In this document: piece by piece, positions 6,097 to 13,204 of the stretch
Numbering within the stretch: position 1 is the stretch's first letter
Layout: each line of letters starts with the position of its first letter
NCBI GenBank assembly: GCA_028704035.1
Contig: JAQVLS010000001.1
Coordinates: forward strand, 1-21,293
Direction of reading: 5' to 3'
Length of the DNA stretch: 21,293 nt
Source: Desulfotomaculaceae bacterium
Lineage (GTDB): Bacteria; Bacillota; Desulfotomaculia; Desulfotomaculales; Pelotomaculaceae
Notes under the pieces: model-generated
What the model was told of the DNA's origin: nothing
Seen by the model: only the letters and a program-made list of their open reading frames with translations
The model's database searches: none
Translations under genes and position numbers: made by a program

Positions 6097-6127
6097 ATGT
6101 GACAAGGGGAGTACGCCCTTGTCACAT
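6097..6127. terminator. Strong intrinsic terminator, probably bidirectional
   Basis: ATGTGACAAGGG (6097-6108) pairs perfectly with CCCTTGTCACAT (6116-6127) around GAGTACG and is followed by TTTTAGTTT. It ends the namZ unit; it also lies just past the stop of the convergent tcdA-like gene (6129) and may serve both. Confidence 0.85.
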
Positions 6128-6128
6128 T

Positions 6129-6842
6129 TTAGTTTGATGCTATCAGGTCTTTTACGACCTCGGCCGCTATCAGTAGGCCGGCCACTGAGGGCACAAATGA
6201 AATGCTGCCGGGGCGCACGCTTGTTACACAGTCGTTATCACCTGTTTCAAGAGGCTTTAGAGGCTCCTCCTTCGAATAAACAACCTTTAAATCTTTGACC
6301 CCTCTTTTTCTTAATTCCCTGCGCATCACCCTGGCCAGCGGGCAGATTGATGTATCGTATATATCGGCTATGGCAAATTTAGTCGGGTCAAGCTTATTGC
6401 CGGCGCCCATGGAGCTTATTACCGGAATGTCCTGCCGCTTGGCGTTAACAACCAGGTCTATTTTGGCGGTTACCGTGTCAACTGCGTCAACGATGTAATC
6501 GAAATCCGGTTTGACCAGTTCCTGTGCATTTTCGGGCATATAGAACATCTTATGTGCAGCAACCTCAGCCCTGGGGTTGATATCGAAGATCCTGTCCCGC
6601 ATAACTTCGACCTTGGGTTTCCCCAACGTCTTCCTGGTGGCATGGATCTGCCTGTTGATGTTGGTGAGGCTGATGCAGTCGTTATCCACCAGCATAAAAC
6701 TGCCGACGCCGGCCCTGACCAATCCCTCAACTATAAAAGACCCCACACCGCCGATGCCAAAAACGGCAACCCTGCTGCGCGCCAGCTTCTCCAGCGCTGC
6801 TTTTCCTACCAGCATCTCTGTTCTGGAAAACTCGCTAAGCAT
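6129..6842 (-). CDS. tcdA: E1-like ThiF/TcdA-family enzyme, probable tRNA threonylcarbamoyladenosine dehydratase
   Basis: A 237-residue cytoplasmic protein of the E1-like adenylating superfamily. TcdA (CsdL/YgdL) uses ATP to dehydrate and cyclise t6A37 of tRNAs to ct6A. Signatures: LSEFSRTEMLVG at the start, the nucleotide-binding GIGGVGS (29-35), the acidic end of strand 2 in LVDNDCISLTNINRQ (51-65), KVEVMRDRIFDINP, DYIVDAVDTVTAKIDLV, SSMGAGNKLDPTKF, DIYDTSICPLARVMRRELRK, and the C-terminal GSISFVPSVAGL. These are typical of TcdA rather than of ThiF or MoeB, which carry CxxC zinc ligands in the C-terminal part. The start at ATG 6842 is preceded by AGGGTG; a GTG at 6851 in the same frame would add three residues. 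It is convergent with namZ, with only the shared hairpin between them. Confidence 0.92.
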   Translation of the reverse strand: MLSEFSRTEMLVGKAALEKLARSRVAVFGIGGVGSFIVEGLVRAGVGSFMLVDNDCISLTNINRQIHATRKTLGKPKVEVMRDRIFDINPRAEVAAHKMFYMPENAQELVKPDFDYIVDAVDTVTAKIDLVVNAKRQDIPVISSMGAGNKLDPTKFAIADIYDTSICPLARVMRRELRKRGVKDLKVVYSKEEPLKPLETGDNDCVTSVRPGSISFVPSVAGLLIAAEVVKDLIASN

Positions 6843-7035
6843 ATAACACACCCTACAGTTTTATTCTGCAAATTATTGTTATTATAACATATAGCACTTA
6901 TGACTCCAGCACCGGTTGCCGTGCCTGATAATTTTGCAACAAATAAGTGGGGAAACAAGGTTGTTTTTTCGTTTCCATTGAGGACCAATACCGTTTTTTT
7001 TGTGGAGGGTTTGGGTTCTTCTAAAGAGAAATATA

Positions 7036-7041
7036 TATAAT
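7036..7041 (+). promoter_or_regulatory. Probable -10 box for the small membrane protein gene
   Basis: TATAAT 50 bases upstream of the ATG at 7092. The best -35 match is TTGGGT at 7011-7016 with a long 19-base spacer, so the promoter call is tentative. The rest of the 6843-7091 intergenic region holds a weak GGAAAC/GTTTCC inverted repeat (6951-6976) enclosing a T-run and nothing else I can name. Confidence 0.35.
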
Positions 7042-7091
7042 CGTGCTAATTGGAAACTGATAGTAAATAATCAAGTTTAATAGGGGGGCAT

Positions 7092-7490
7092 ATGAAAACT
7101 TATTTAATTATTGCGGTTATAGCGGGTATAATAGCATTTCTTGCCATTATCGCTTTTGGCGTTGTCGGCTATAAAAAATCAAAAAAATTATATGCCGAAT
7201 TTATTAAAAAGACTATAGCAAAGCTGCCCTGGATAAAAGCGGAGATCCTGGAACTAAATATAGAAAAACCAAATGCCGGGGCAAAATACACCATCGCCTT
7301 TGTTGAAAACGGAACCGTGACCAGGCATGTGGCTTACGAAGATAATATAAAAGTTTTGCACGACCTGAAGAATAATGAAAAACCGTACATAAAATATAAG
7401 CACCTGAAGAATGACGTCCCATTTCCAAAAGTAAGGGGTTGGGCTTTAGAGCGCGGTTTATATAATATTGAATTGCATATTGAGAAATGA
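7092..7490 (+). CDS. Single-pass membrane protein of unknown function
   Basis: A 132-residue protein. The N-terminus is one long hydrophobic helix, about residues 4-27 (LIIAVIAGIIAFLAIIAFGVV), followed by a basic stop-transfer stretch (YKKSKKLY). The soluble remainder, about 100 residues, is rich in Lys and predicted strands: AEILELNIEKP, KYTIAFVENGTVTRHVAYED, KPYIKYKHLKND and a closing ERGLYNIELHIEK, which suggests a small beta domain on the cytoplasmic side by the positive-inside rule. I do not recognise a family. AGGGGGG lies 4-5 bases before the ATG. It sits 96 bases before the P-type ATPase on the same strand, separated by a terminator-like hairpin, so a functional link is uncertain. Codon use is more AT-rich than that of the ATPase. 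Confidence 0.82.
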   Translation: MKTYLIIAVIAGIIAFLAIIAFGVVGYKKSKKLYAEFIKKTIAKLPWIKAEILELNIEKPNAGAKYTIAFVENGTVTRHVAYEDNIKVLHDLKNNEKPYIKYKHLKNDVPFPKVRGWALERGLYNIELHIEK

Positions 7491-7495
7491 TAAAA

Positions 7496-7530
7496 GGGGA
7501 GACAAGAGGACGGCCTTTTGGTCTCGATTT
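7496..7530 (+). terminator. Terminator-like hairpin, repeat copy B
   Basis: GAGAC (7499-7503) pairs with GTCTC (7521-7525), extended by AA/TT, and is followed by GATTTTGTTTTTG. It ends the small membrane-protein gene. The order GGGAGACA, GAGGACGG, TTTT, GTCTC parallels the palindrome at 3360-3394, which suggests a common origin. Confidence 0.55.
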
Positions 7531-7586
7531 TGTTTTTGTATACAATAGTGCAGTCGAAAACTATTCCCACTCTTGTGGAGGAATAA

Positions 7587-10283
7587 ATGGAAGAAAAAAA
7601 GTGGTATTGTATTGACACGAATGAATTGTGCCGGGATCTCGGCACGGGCGGCGGGTCGGGACTTGAAATCGCTGAAGCGGCCGGGCGCTTAAATGAATAT
7701 GGCCTAAACGTACTGCAGGGAAAGCCGTCCCGCGGCATTTTTTCAATCTTCTTGAACCAGATGAAAGAGATTTTGGTTTTGATCCTTCTCGTCGCCGCTG
7801 TTGTATCGGCATTTCTCGGGGAGTGGGAGGATGCCGTCGTAATCCTTGTCATCGTGATTCTGAACGCCGTCATCGGTGTTTTCCAGGAAAACAAGGCTGA
7901 AAACGCCCTGAAGGCCTTGAAGGACATGACCAAGCCTGCGGCAAAAGTGGTAAGGAGCGGGAAGGTAATACAGATCAACGCGGAGGAAGTAGTTCCCGGC
8001 GATTTGGTCCTGCTGGACGCCGGTGATTCGGTTCCGGCCGACGCCAGGCTGATTGAGGCGGCTTCCCTGTATTCCAACGAATCAGCTCTCACCGGGGAAT
8101 CCATGCCGGTAGAAAAAAGCCCAGCTGAAATATGCTCCGAACAAGTTTCGGTGGGAGACCAGAAAAATATGCTGTTCATGGGGACCACCATAACCAGCGG
8201 GCGCGGCAGGGCCATAGTGGTGGAAACAGGGATGAACACCCAGTTGGGGCGAATCGCCCGGCTGCTGGACGACTCATTGCCGGAACCGACACCACTGCAA
8301 CAGAGGTTGGGACGGCTGGGGAAGATACTGGGAATTGTCGCTGTGGCCATCGTGGCGCTGATATTCATAATCGGTCTCATGCGCGGTGAAGATTTACTGG
8401 AAATGTTCATGGTGGCTATCAGCCTTGCGGTGGCGGCAGTGCCTGAGGGACTTCCCGCAGTTGTAACCATCGTGCTGGCTCTCGGTGTGACCAGGATGAG
8501 TCGCCGTCGGGCTATTATTAGGAAGCTAACGGCAGTTGAGACGCTGGGTACGGCGACTGTAATCTGCTCAGACAAAACGGGTACTCTGACAAAAAATGAA
8601 ATGACAGTCACCCGTGTTTATGTCTCCGGTAATTATTTTGAGGTGACCGGGGCTGGTTATGAGCCGGCGGGTAAATTTTTAGGGCAGGAAGGTAACGAAG
8701 TATCACCCCTGGATGACAGGAACCTGGTCCTGATTCTTTTTGGAGGGTTGCTGAACTGTGACGCCCGGATGGAAGAAACAGAAAAGGGTTATCGAGTCAT
8801 CGGTGATCCTACCGAGGGCGCGTTGGTTGTTGCCGCAGCTAAAGCGGGACTAAACAGTGAAGACTCAAGGGTGAACAGTCCCCGTTTGGCTGAAATTCCT
8901 TTTGATTCTGAGCGCAAAATGATGACTTCCTTTCATCGCGTTGATGGGATAACACAGTCCTTTACCAAGGGCGCGCCGGATGTAATCCTGGGGCGCTGTA
9001 CCGGGTTGTTGACGCCGGAGGGCAGCGCAACCATGAGTGAAGAAGCCCGGGAAGGTTATCTGGCAGTGAATTCTCAGCTGGCGTCACAAGGGCAGCGGGT
9101 GCTGGCGCTGGCGACCCGCAGCTGGGCCGCAGTGCCCAAGTCGCTTACAACGGAAGCTGTGGAAAATGGGCTGACCTTTATCGGTTATTTTGCCATTCAG
9201 GACCCGCCCCGCCCCGAAGTCAAAGATGCAGTTGCGATTTGCCGCAGGGCGGGTATCCGAACGGTTATGATCACCGGTGACCACCGGGACACTGCCGCAG
9301 CTATCGCGAGGGAACTGAGCATTATGCGCCCGGGGGATGAAAGCCTGATCGGTGAGCAGCTGGAACAGATGAACGATGAAGAATTAAGAGAAGTAGTGAA
9401 CGGGGTGACTGTTTTCGCCAGGGTATCTCCCGAGCACAAGCTGCGTATTGTCGAGGCTTTGAAGCATCATGGCCATGTCGTGGCTATGACCGGCGACGGC
9501 GTAAATGACGCGCCGGCTCTAAAGAGGGCGGATATTGGGGCGGCTATGGGGATTAGCGGTACCGAGGTGGCCAAGGAAGCTGCGGACATGATCCTGCAGG
9601 ATGACAATTTTGCCACCATTGTCAAGGCGGTAGAGGAAGGCCGGACCATTTACAATAATATCCGCAGTTGCGTACAGTACCTGCTGTCATGCAACACCGG
9701 AGAGCTCGTGGCCATCTTTACAGCGCTGCTGCTGGGCCTGGGGAGTCCTTTAAGCCCGATCCAGATTTTATGGCTGAACCTGGTTACCGACGGGCCGCCT
9801 GCTCTGGCCCTGGGGCTGGAACCTCCCCAGAAGGGCATCATGGATATGCCGCCCCGCAAGCCGCAGGAAAGTTTGTTCGCCGAAGGCGTGGGCGCCAGGA
9901 TATTATGGCAGGGGATAATGATCGGGTTCCTGTCCTTTACTGCGTATTGGCTGGCCCTGCGCTGGGGACGGACCCTGGAAGAAGCGCATACCATGACTTT
10001 TATCACTATGGCCTTGTCGCAGATGGTCCATTCCTTCAACGCTCGGAATATTAAACTTTCTCTGTTTACCATAGGGTTCGGTACTAACCGCAGTTTAATA
10101 TATGCTTTCATAATATCCGCCGCCGCGCTCCTGATAGTCGTTTTCATCCCTTTCCTGAGAGGTGTGTTTGAGACTGTTTTGCTGCGTCCGTCCGACTGGG
10201 CGGTGGTGCTGGGCTTAAGTATAGTACCGCTGGTTGTGGTCGAGATCAGTAAAATCATGTTCAGGACTCGTCTGTCTGTTTAA
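7587..10283 (+). CDS. Calcium-translocating P-type ATPase (P2A type)
   Basis: A 898-residue inner-membrane cation pump that uses ATP to move Ca2+ out of the cytoplasm. All P-type hallmarks are present: an N-terminal cation-ATPase domain (EIAEAAGRLNEYGLN), the actuator TGES loop (about 168-171), VPEGLPAVVTIVLALG in TM4 (Glu near 287), the phosphorylation motif SDKTGTLTKNE with Asp329, KGAPD in the nucleotide-binding domain, MITGDH, and the hinge GDGVNDAPALKRADIG (from about 636). TM5 has NTGELVAI and TM6 has NLVTDGPPALALGLE, whose polar residues fit the Ca2+ sites of SERCA-like P2A pumps. A C-terminal cation-ATPase domain with the last four helices completes the usual ten-helix plan. AGGAATAA precedes the ATG. 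It is a single gene, about 110 bases before the 3' end of the convergent manC. Substrate preference over Mn2+ or Na+ cannot be settled from sequence alone. Confidence 0.95.
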   Translation: MEEKKWYCIDTNELCRDLGTGGGSGLEIAEAAGRLNEYGLNVLQGKPSRGIFSIFLNQMKEILVLILLVAAVVSAFLGEWEDAVVILVIVILNAVIGVFQENKAENALKALKDMTKPAAKVVRSGKVIQINAEEVVPGDLVLLDAGDSVPADARLIEAASLYSNESALTGESMPVEKSPAEICSEQVSVGDQKNMLFMGTTITSGRGRAIVVETGMNTQLGRIARLLDDSLPEPTPLQQRLGRLGKILGIVAVAIVALIFIIGLMRGEDLLEMFMVAISLAVAAVPEGLPAVVTIVLALGVTRMSRRRAIIRKLTAVETLGTATVICSDKTGTLTKNEMTVTRVYVSGNYFEVTGAGYEPAGKFLGQEGNEVSPLDDRNLVLILFGGLLNCDARMEETEKGYRVIGDPTEGALVVAAAKAGLNSEDSRVNSPRLAEIPFDSERKMMTSFHRVDGITQSFTKGAPDVILGRCTGLLTPEGSATMSEEAREGYLAVNSQLASQGQRVLALATRSWAAVPKSLTTEAVENGLTFIGYFAIQDPPRPEVKDAVAICRRAGIRTVMITGDHRDTAAAIARELSIMRPGDESLIGEQLEQMNDEELREVVNGVTVFARVSPEHKLRIVEALKHHGHVVAMTGDGVNDAPALKRADIGAAMGISGTEVAKEAADMILQDDNFATIVKAVEEGRTIYNNIRSCVQYLLSCNTGELVAIFTALLLGLGSPLSPIQILWLNLVTDGPPALALGLEPPQKGIMDMPPRKPQESLFAEGVGARILWQGIMIGFLSFTAYWLALRWGRTLEEAHTMTFITMALSQMVHSFNARNIKLSLFTIGFGTNRSLIYAFIISAAALLIVVFIPFLRGVFETVLLRPSDWAVVLGLSIVPLVVVEISKIMFRTRLSV

Positions 10284-10395
10284 TACCAAAGGGTAAACAT
10301 TTTATTGCATTTTTCGCACCAAGTTGTATATTAAAAAAATGACGAGGCGGCCACTCCATTGCGCCGCGTGCGTGCTGTCTTATTCTGGGCTTTTG

Positions 10396-11475
10396 TTATA
10401 AAATATTGTTAAAGCCGTTGTTCTTCAAAGCCTGCACGACCTTTTTTATCTCCTGGGCCCGGCTTTTATGGCAGATTAACAGGCTGTCATGGTCGTTTAT
10501 CACGATCAGATCCTCGACTCCTACCAGCGCTACGGTCCTGTCATTGGAGACAACATAGGTGTTTGCCGTTTCAAGCAGGACCCCCTCGCCGTGCAGGACA
10601 TTGCCGAGCGCGTCCTTTTCATCGTATCTTTCCAGTGCGGTCCAACACCCAATATCATCCCAACCGAAGTCGCAGGGAATTACATAAACGTTGCCGGCCC
10701 GTTCCATTAGGCCATAATCTATAGAAACTTTCGGCAGTTCCAGGTAAATTTTTTGAACCGTTTTTGGGTACTGGTCAGTTTTCAGGCTGTCTTCAATCTC
10801 CTTAAGTCCCTTTGCAAGCAAGGGAATGTGCTTTTCGATCATTTTACGAATCAGGTCGACCCGCCAGACAAACATGCCGCTGTTCCAAAGGTAATCACCG
10901 CTGGAAAGGAACTCCAGGGCGCGGGTGTAGTCCGGCTTTTCCAGAAAGCGCGTGGCGCGATAGGTAGATATTCCCGCAATAGTATCAAGCAACTCGCCGC
11001 GATGAATGTAGCCGTACCCGGTTTCAGGACTGTGGGGGGTGATGCCCAGGGTGACGATGTTATCTCCCCGGCTTGCGGTGGCTACGGCGCTCCGCAGGGC
11101 TTCATGAAAATTGCGCACGTTGCCGATATAATGGTCGGCCGGCAGGACAATCATGCTCTCCCGGGGGTTTTTTTGCCCCAGGACAAGGGCGGCCAGCCCT
11201 ATGGCCGCGGCTGTGTCCCTGCCAAACGGCTCGATAATGACGTTTTCTTCAGGCAACTGCGGGATCTGTTCCAGGATGATGTCTTTAAATTCCGGGCCGG
11301 CCACGATATATATGTCAGGTATGCCGATCAGGCCCTCGAGTCTTTCGACGGTCAACTGCAGCATGGTCTTATCGCCGATCAGGTTCAAAAACTGCTTCGG
11401 TTTCGCCATCCTGCTCCGGGGCCAGAACCTTTCTCCCCTGCCTCCTGCCATAATAACAGCGAAAGGCACTGTCAT
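10396..11475 (-). CDS. manC: Mannose-1-phosphate guanylyltransferase
   Basis: A 359-residue cytoplasmic nucleotidyltransferase making GDP-mannose from mannose-1-phosphate and GTP. Signatures: MAGGRGERFWPRSRMAKPKQ near the N-terminus (the pyrophosphorylase GG-x-G-x-R-x-x-P and PKQF motifs), EPFGRDTAAAIGLAAL, VLPADHYI, TGYGYI, FLEKPD, LWNSGMFVW, SIDYGLMER and GWDDIGCW. The length fits the monofunctional ManC/RfbM type; the C-terminal phosphomannose isomerase domain of the 470-residue forms is absent. The start is either ATG 11475, only 2 bases after AGGAG, or the GTG at 11469, 8 bases after it; the latter has the better spacing. It faces away from the GH130/glycosyltransferase cluster but is the only nucleotide-sugar gene in the window, and is the likely donor supply for that cluster. 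Confidence 0.93.
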   Translation of the reverse strand: MTVPFAVIMAGGRGERFWPRSRMAKPKQFLNLIGDKTMLQLTVERLEGLIGIPDIYIVAGPEFKDIILEQIPQLPEENVIIEPFGRDTAAAIGLAALVLGQKNPRESMIVLPADHYIGNVRNFHEALRSAVATASRGDNIVTLGITPHSPETGYGYIHRGELLDTIAGISTYRATRFLEKPDYTRALEFLSSGDYLWNSGMFVWRVDLIRKMIEKHIPLLAKGLKEIEDSLKTDQYPKTVQKIYLELPKVSIDYGLMERAGNVYVIPCDFGWDDIGCWTALERYDEKDALGNVLHGEGVLLETANTYVVSNDRTVALVGVEDLIVINDHDSLLICHKSRAQEIKKVVQALKNNGFNNIL

Positions 11476-11502
11476 CACTCCTTCCAAATGCTACTAATAT
11501 TA

Positions 11503-11551
11503 ATTGTATCATAAGAATAAAAACTGCCAGACGAATGGGGATTAACCCCAT
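11503..11551 (-). promoter_or_regulatory. manC promoter with adjoining palindrome
   Basis: On the minus strand, CTGGCA (11530-11525), a 16-base spacer and TACAAT (11508-11503) form a reasonable sigma-A promoter about 30 bases before the manC start. Immediately upstream of the -35 box is the 17-base palindrome ATGGGG-ATTAA-CCCCAT (11535-11551), a candidate operator or activator site. Confidence 0.45.
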
Positions 11552-11751
11552 ATTTTATTCTGACCAAATAATGCAAAGTATTGGTGTCAGAGGTAGAATT
11601 CGCCCGGCCAACCCACGCCCCTCAAGTAGGCAGGTGACTTTTTTTGACGCTCACGTACATATCCAAGGATGGCCGGTCATGCATCATTTATTGATCATGT
11701 GATGTGGTCTTGTTTTGTTCAGTTCAGTTCTTGTTTTGAAAACCCTAGTGT

Positions 11752-11934
11752 TTATTTGCAGTCAATATCTCCAGCTTTGGGTACGGGACTCCAGCATAAC
11801 AGCGTCCAGTCTGAACCCTCCACGGCAGCTTTTGCCGTCGACAATTGTTTTTTAAACGGTTCGAAACCGTAAAAATCTTTGTCAAGCCATTTCGCCGCTT
11901 TCCCTGTGGCCTGGCCACCTTCGTTTGGTTTCAT
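11752..11934 (-). CDS. Small hypothetical protein (60 residues)
   Basis: ATG at 11934 is preceded by a near-perfect ribosome binding site, GGAGGTGAT, with correct spacing, which is the main reason to call it real. The product starts MKPNEGGQATGKAAKWLDKD and ends CWSPVPKAGDIDCK. It is soluble, with an N-terminal basic/Gly part, a middle FYGFEPFKKQLSTAKAAVEG helix-like stretch, and Trp and Cys residues at the C-terminus. No membrane helix is seen. I do not recognise the family. It may be translationally coupled to a 21-codon ORF whose TGA overlaps this ATG (ATGA). The 276 bases between it and manC hold only the manC promoter region and no other gene. Confidence 0.6.
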   Translation of the reverse strand: MKPNEGGQATGKAAKWLDKDFYGFEPFKKQLSTAKAAVEGSDWTLLCWSPVPKAGDIDCK

Positions 11935-11996
11935 GGTATCACCTCCGCTGATTTCGCCTCGGCATCGTTAGGCTCATCCACATATGCTAAAAGCAT
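11931..11996 (-). CDS. Possible 21-codon leader ORF coupled to the 60-residue gene
   Basis: ATG at 11996, with AGGTGA just upstream, encodes MLLAYVDEPNDAEAKSAEVI plus Pro. It ends in a TGA that overlaps the start of the next ORF as ATGA. The ribosome binding site of the 60-residue gene lies inside it. It is either a real coupled micro-ORF or chance; very short, so low confidence. Confidence 0.3.
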   Translation of the reverse strand: MLLAYVDEPNDAEAKSAEVIP

Positions 11997-12066
11997 TTCA
12001 CCTGAAAAAAAAGAATATATTTCGGAAGAAGTTTAGTATGGGTGACTATGATGATTTAAGTTTAAA

Positions 12067-12134
12067 AGGAGGTGAACAACATAACTACCAGTGATATTGT
12101 TAGTAGCAATGATATAAATCACCTCAAATTCACC
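12067..12134 (+). promoter_or_regulatory. Orphan ribosome binding site with two competing pairings
   Basis: AGGAGGTGA (12067-12075) can pair through GAGGTGA with TCACCTC (12119-12125), or through GGTGAA (12071-12076) with TTCACC (12129-12134). Inside the loop ATATTG/CAAT-ATAT can form a further small hairpin. The only ORF following is 24 codons from a GTG within the site (VNNITTSDIV...). It could be a small riboregulator or the decayed start of a lost gene. Confidence 0.3.
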
Positions 12135-12368
12135 CCCATTTTATAAGCCTTATTATACGTATGATAACAAATAATGATTTCTAAATTATTAATAATCCAT
12201 TAATAATTTTCGATAGTTATGAAACTTTTATTTGCGGTTCGGCAGCCATAATAAAAAAGTTAATACTTTTATAAGGATTTCTTAACATCATTATAGTTAA
12301 ATATAAACACACCCATCAATAGATAGTCGAAGAGAAGTTAATAAAAACTAATTAATGTTTATTGATTT

Positions 12369-12397
12369 TTGTCTGATATTCTTTATTTTTATATATA
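12369..12397 (+). promoter_or_regulatory. Sigma-A-type promoter for the coiled-coil gene
   Basis: TTGTCT (12369-12374), exactly 17 bases, then TATATA (12392-12397). The predicted transcription start near 12404 is about 22 bases before the ATG at 12426. Read-through into the holin-like gene and the carbohydrate cluster is possible because no clear terminator follows. Confidence 0.55.
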
Positions 12398-12425
12398 CAG
12401 GAATCTAATAAAAGGGGGAAAAGAA

Positions 12426-12713
12426 ATGGAGAATAGGGAGGAATATCAAGGAAAGATTGAGGCTCAACTCAGTGAGTGGGGTGCCGAGCTGGACAAACTG
12501 AAAGCCAAAGCGAACAAGGCAAAAGCAGACACCAAGCAGGGTTATCACGATCAGCTTGAAGCCTTACGCTCCAAGCAGGCATCAATACACGCGAAACTAC
12601 AGGAACTAAAAACGTCGGGCGATGATGCCTGGGAAGATCTCAAAGAAGATTTGGATCATTCTTGGTCACATACAAAAGATGCCTTCACCAAAGCCATTGC
12701 CAGGTTCAAGTAA
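12426..12713 (+). CDS. Coiled-coil protein of the Sll1863-like stress-response type
   Basis: A 95-residue soluble, highly charged protein predicted to be almost entirely helical. Heptad-like patterns run through EAQLSEWGAELDKLKAKANK, the KAKADTKQGYHDQLEALRSK stretch and the HAKLQELKTSGDDAWEDLKED segment. The end AFTKAIARFK is typical of the short Sll1863-type coiled-coil proteins found in many bacteria and linked to stress by annotation; biochemical function is unknown. The start is chosen at ATG 12426 because AAAAGGGGGAAAAG precedes it; the open frame reaches 12369 but that part is the promoter. The next gene, a four-helix membrane protein, begins about 100 bases downstream on the same strand, so they may be cotranscribed. 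A membrane- or envelope-stress role is inference only. Confidence 0.82.
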   Translation: MENREEYQGKIEAQLSEWGAELDKLKAKANKAKADTKQGYHDQLEALRSKQASIHAKLQELKTSGDDAWEDLKEDLDHSWSHTKDAFTKAIARFK

Positions 12714-12810
12714 ATGATAACATTTATTTATGGATATCCACATTGCTCCTTATCCGGGTTTTGGAATGGACAGTGGTTCTGATACTATTAAACAAGGAGG
12801 TATAGTTGTA

Positions 12811-13149
12811 GTGACGCGTTGGTTTATCAGATGGATTCTAAATGTTGCAGGGATTATATTTACAGCTTATGTCATAGTGGGATTCAATGTAACAGCAGTG
12901 GGGGCAATAGTCGGTTCCATTATTCTTGGCTTTATCAATGCCACGATCCGTCCGCTTATTCTTCTGCTTACTTTGCCAATAAACTTACTGACGCTGGGCT
13001 TGTTTACGTTAATCGTAAACGGCTTTATGCTGTGGGTAGTCAGTTTGTTGGTAAAAGGTTTTGCAATCCAGAACTTCGGAACCGCTGTTTTTGCTGCTTT
13101 GCTCCTAACGGTCATCAGTTCTGGGATCAGCTTTTTAGTGAAGGACTAG
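12811..13149 (+). CDS. Phage holin family 4 / DUF360-type four-helix membrane protein
   Basis: A 112-residue very hydrophobic protein with four predicted transmembrane helices, about 4-22, 28-48, 52-75 and 85-108. Start at GTG 12811, 10 bases after AAGGAGG; the frame is open from 12730 but those residues do not resemble the family. MTRWFIRWILNVAGI and AIVGSIILGFINATIRPLIL, LLTLPINLLTLGLFTLIVNG and a Gly/Ser-rich last helix are characteristic of the YvlD/phage_holin_4_2 family of inner-membrane proteins. Despite the name, most members are chromosomal and not phage-borne; YvlD of Bacillus lies in an envelope-stress operon. No phage genes surround this copy. It precedes the GT4 gene by 55 bases on the same strand. 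Confidence 0.88.
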   Translation: MTRWFIRWILNVAGIIFTAYVIVGFNVTAVGAIVGSIILGFINATIRPLILLLTLPINLLTLGLFTLIVNGFMLWVVSLLVKGFAIQNFGTAVFAALLLTVISSGISFLVKD

Positions 13150-13204
13150 CCTGTTATACTGCGTAAAAAATTTATCATCACTTAAATATGGAGGTTTTAA
13201 ATCG

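Larger units (their letters stand above)
11997..12425. other. AT-rich regulatory stretch before the coiled-coil gene
   Basis: No protein gene is well supported. It holds an orphan strong ribosome binding site with competing inverted repeats (12067-12134), followed by a 24-codon GTG ORF at 12072-12146; a 16-base palindrome AAAAGT-TAAT-ACTTTT (12255-12270); very AT-rich sequence with several TTAATA repeats; and the promoter at 12369-12397 serving the gene at 12426. Confidence 0.5.

Noticed and set aside
7334..8611. A 425-codon minus-strand open frame across the P-type ATPase
   Set aside because: Its translation is Ser/Thr/Ile-rich low-complexity antisense of a clearly conserved ATPase; no family resemblance or ribosome binding site.
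9650..10258. A 202-codon minus-strand open frame over the ATPase C-terminus
   Set aside because: Antisense shadow with no recognisable motifs.
10753..11514. A 253-codon plus-strand open frame opposite manC
   Set aside because: Antisense shadow of a gene with clear ManC motifs; its own translation has no domain features.
11855..11870. ACGGTT-TCG-AACCGT hairpin resembling a tRNA T-arm
   Set aside because: No acceptor, D or anticodon arms around it; it lies inside the 60-residue ORF where the codons account for it.
12811..13149. Holin-like gene as evidence of a prophage
   Set aside because: This four-helix family is usually chromosomal, and no other phage gene is present in the window.
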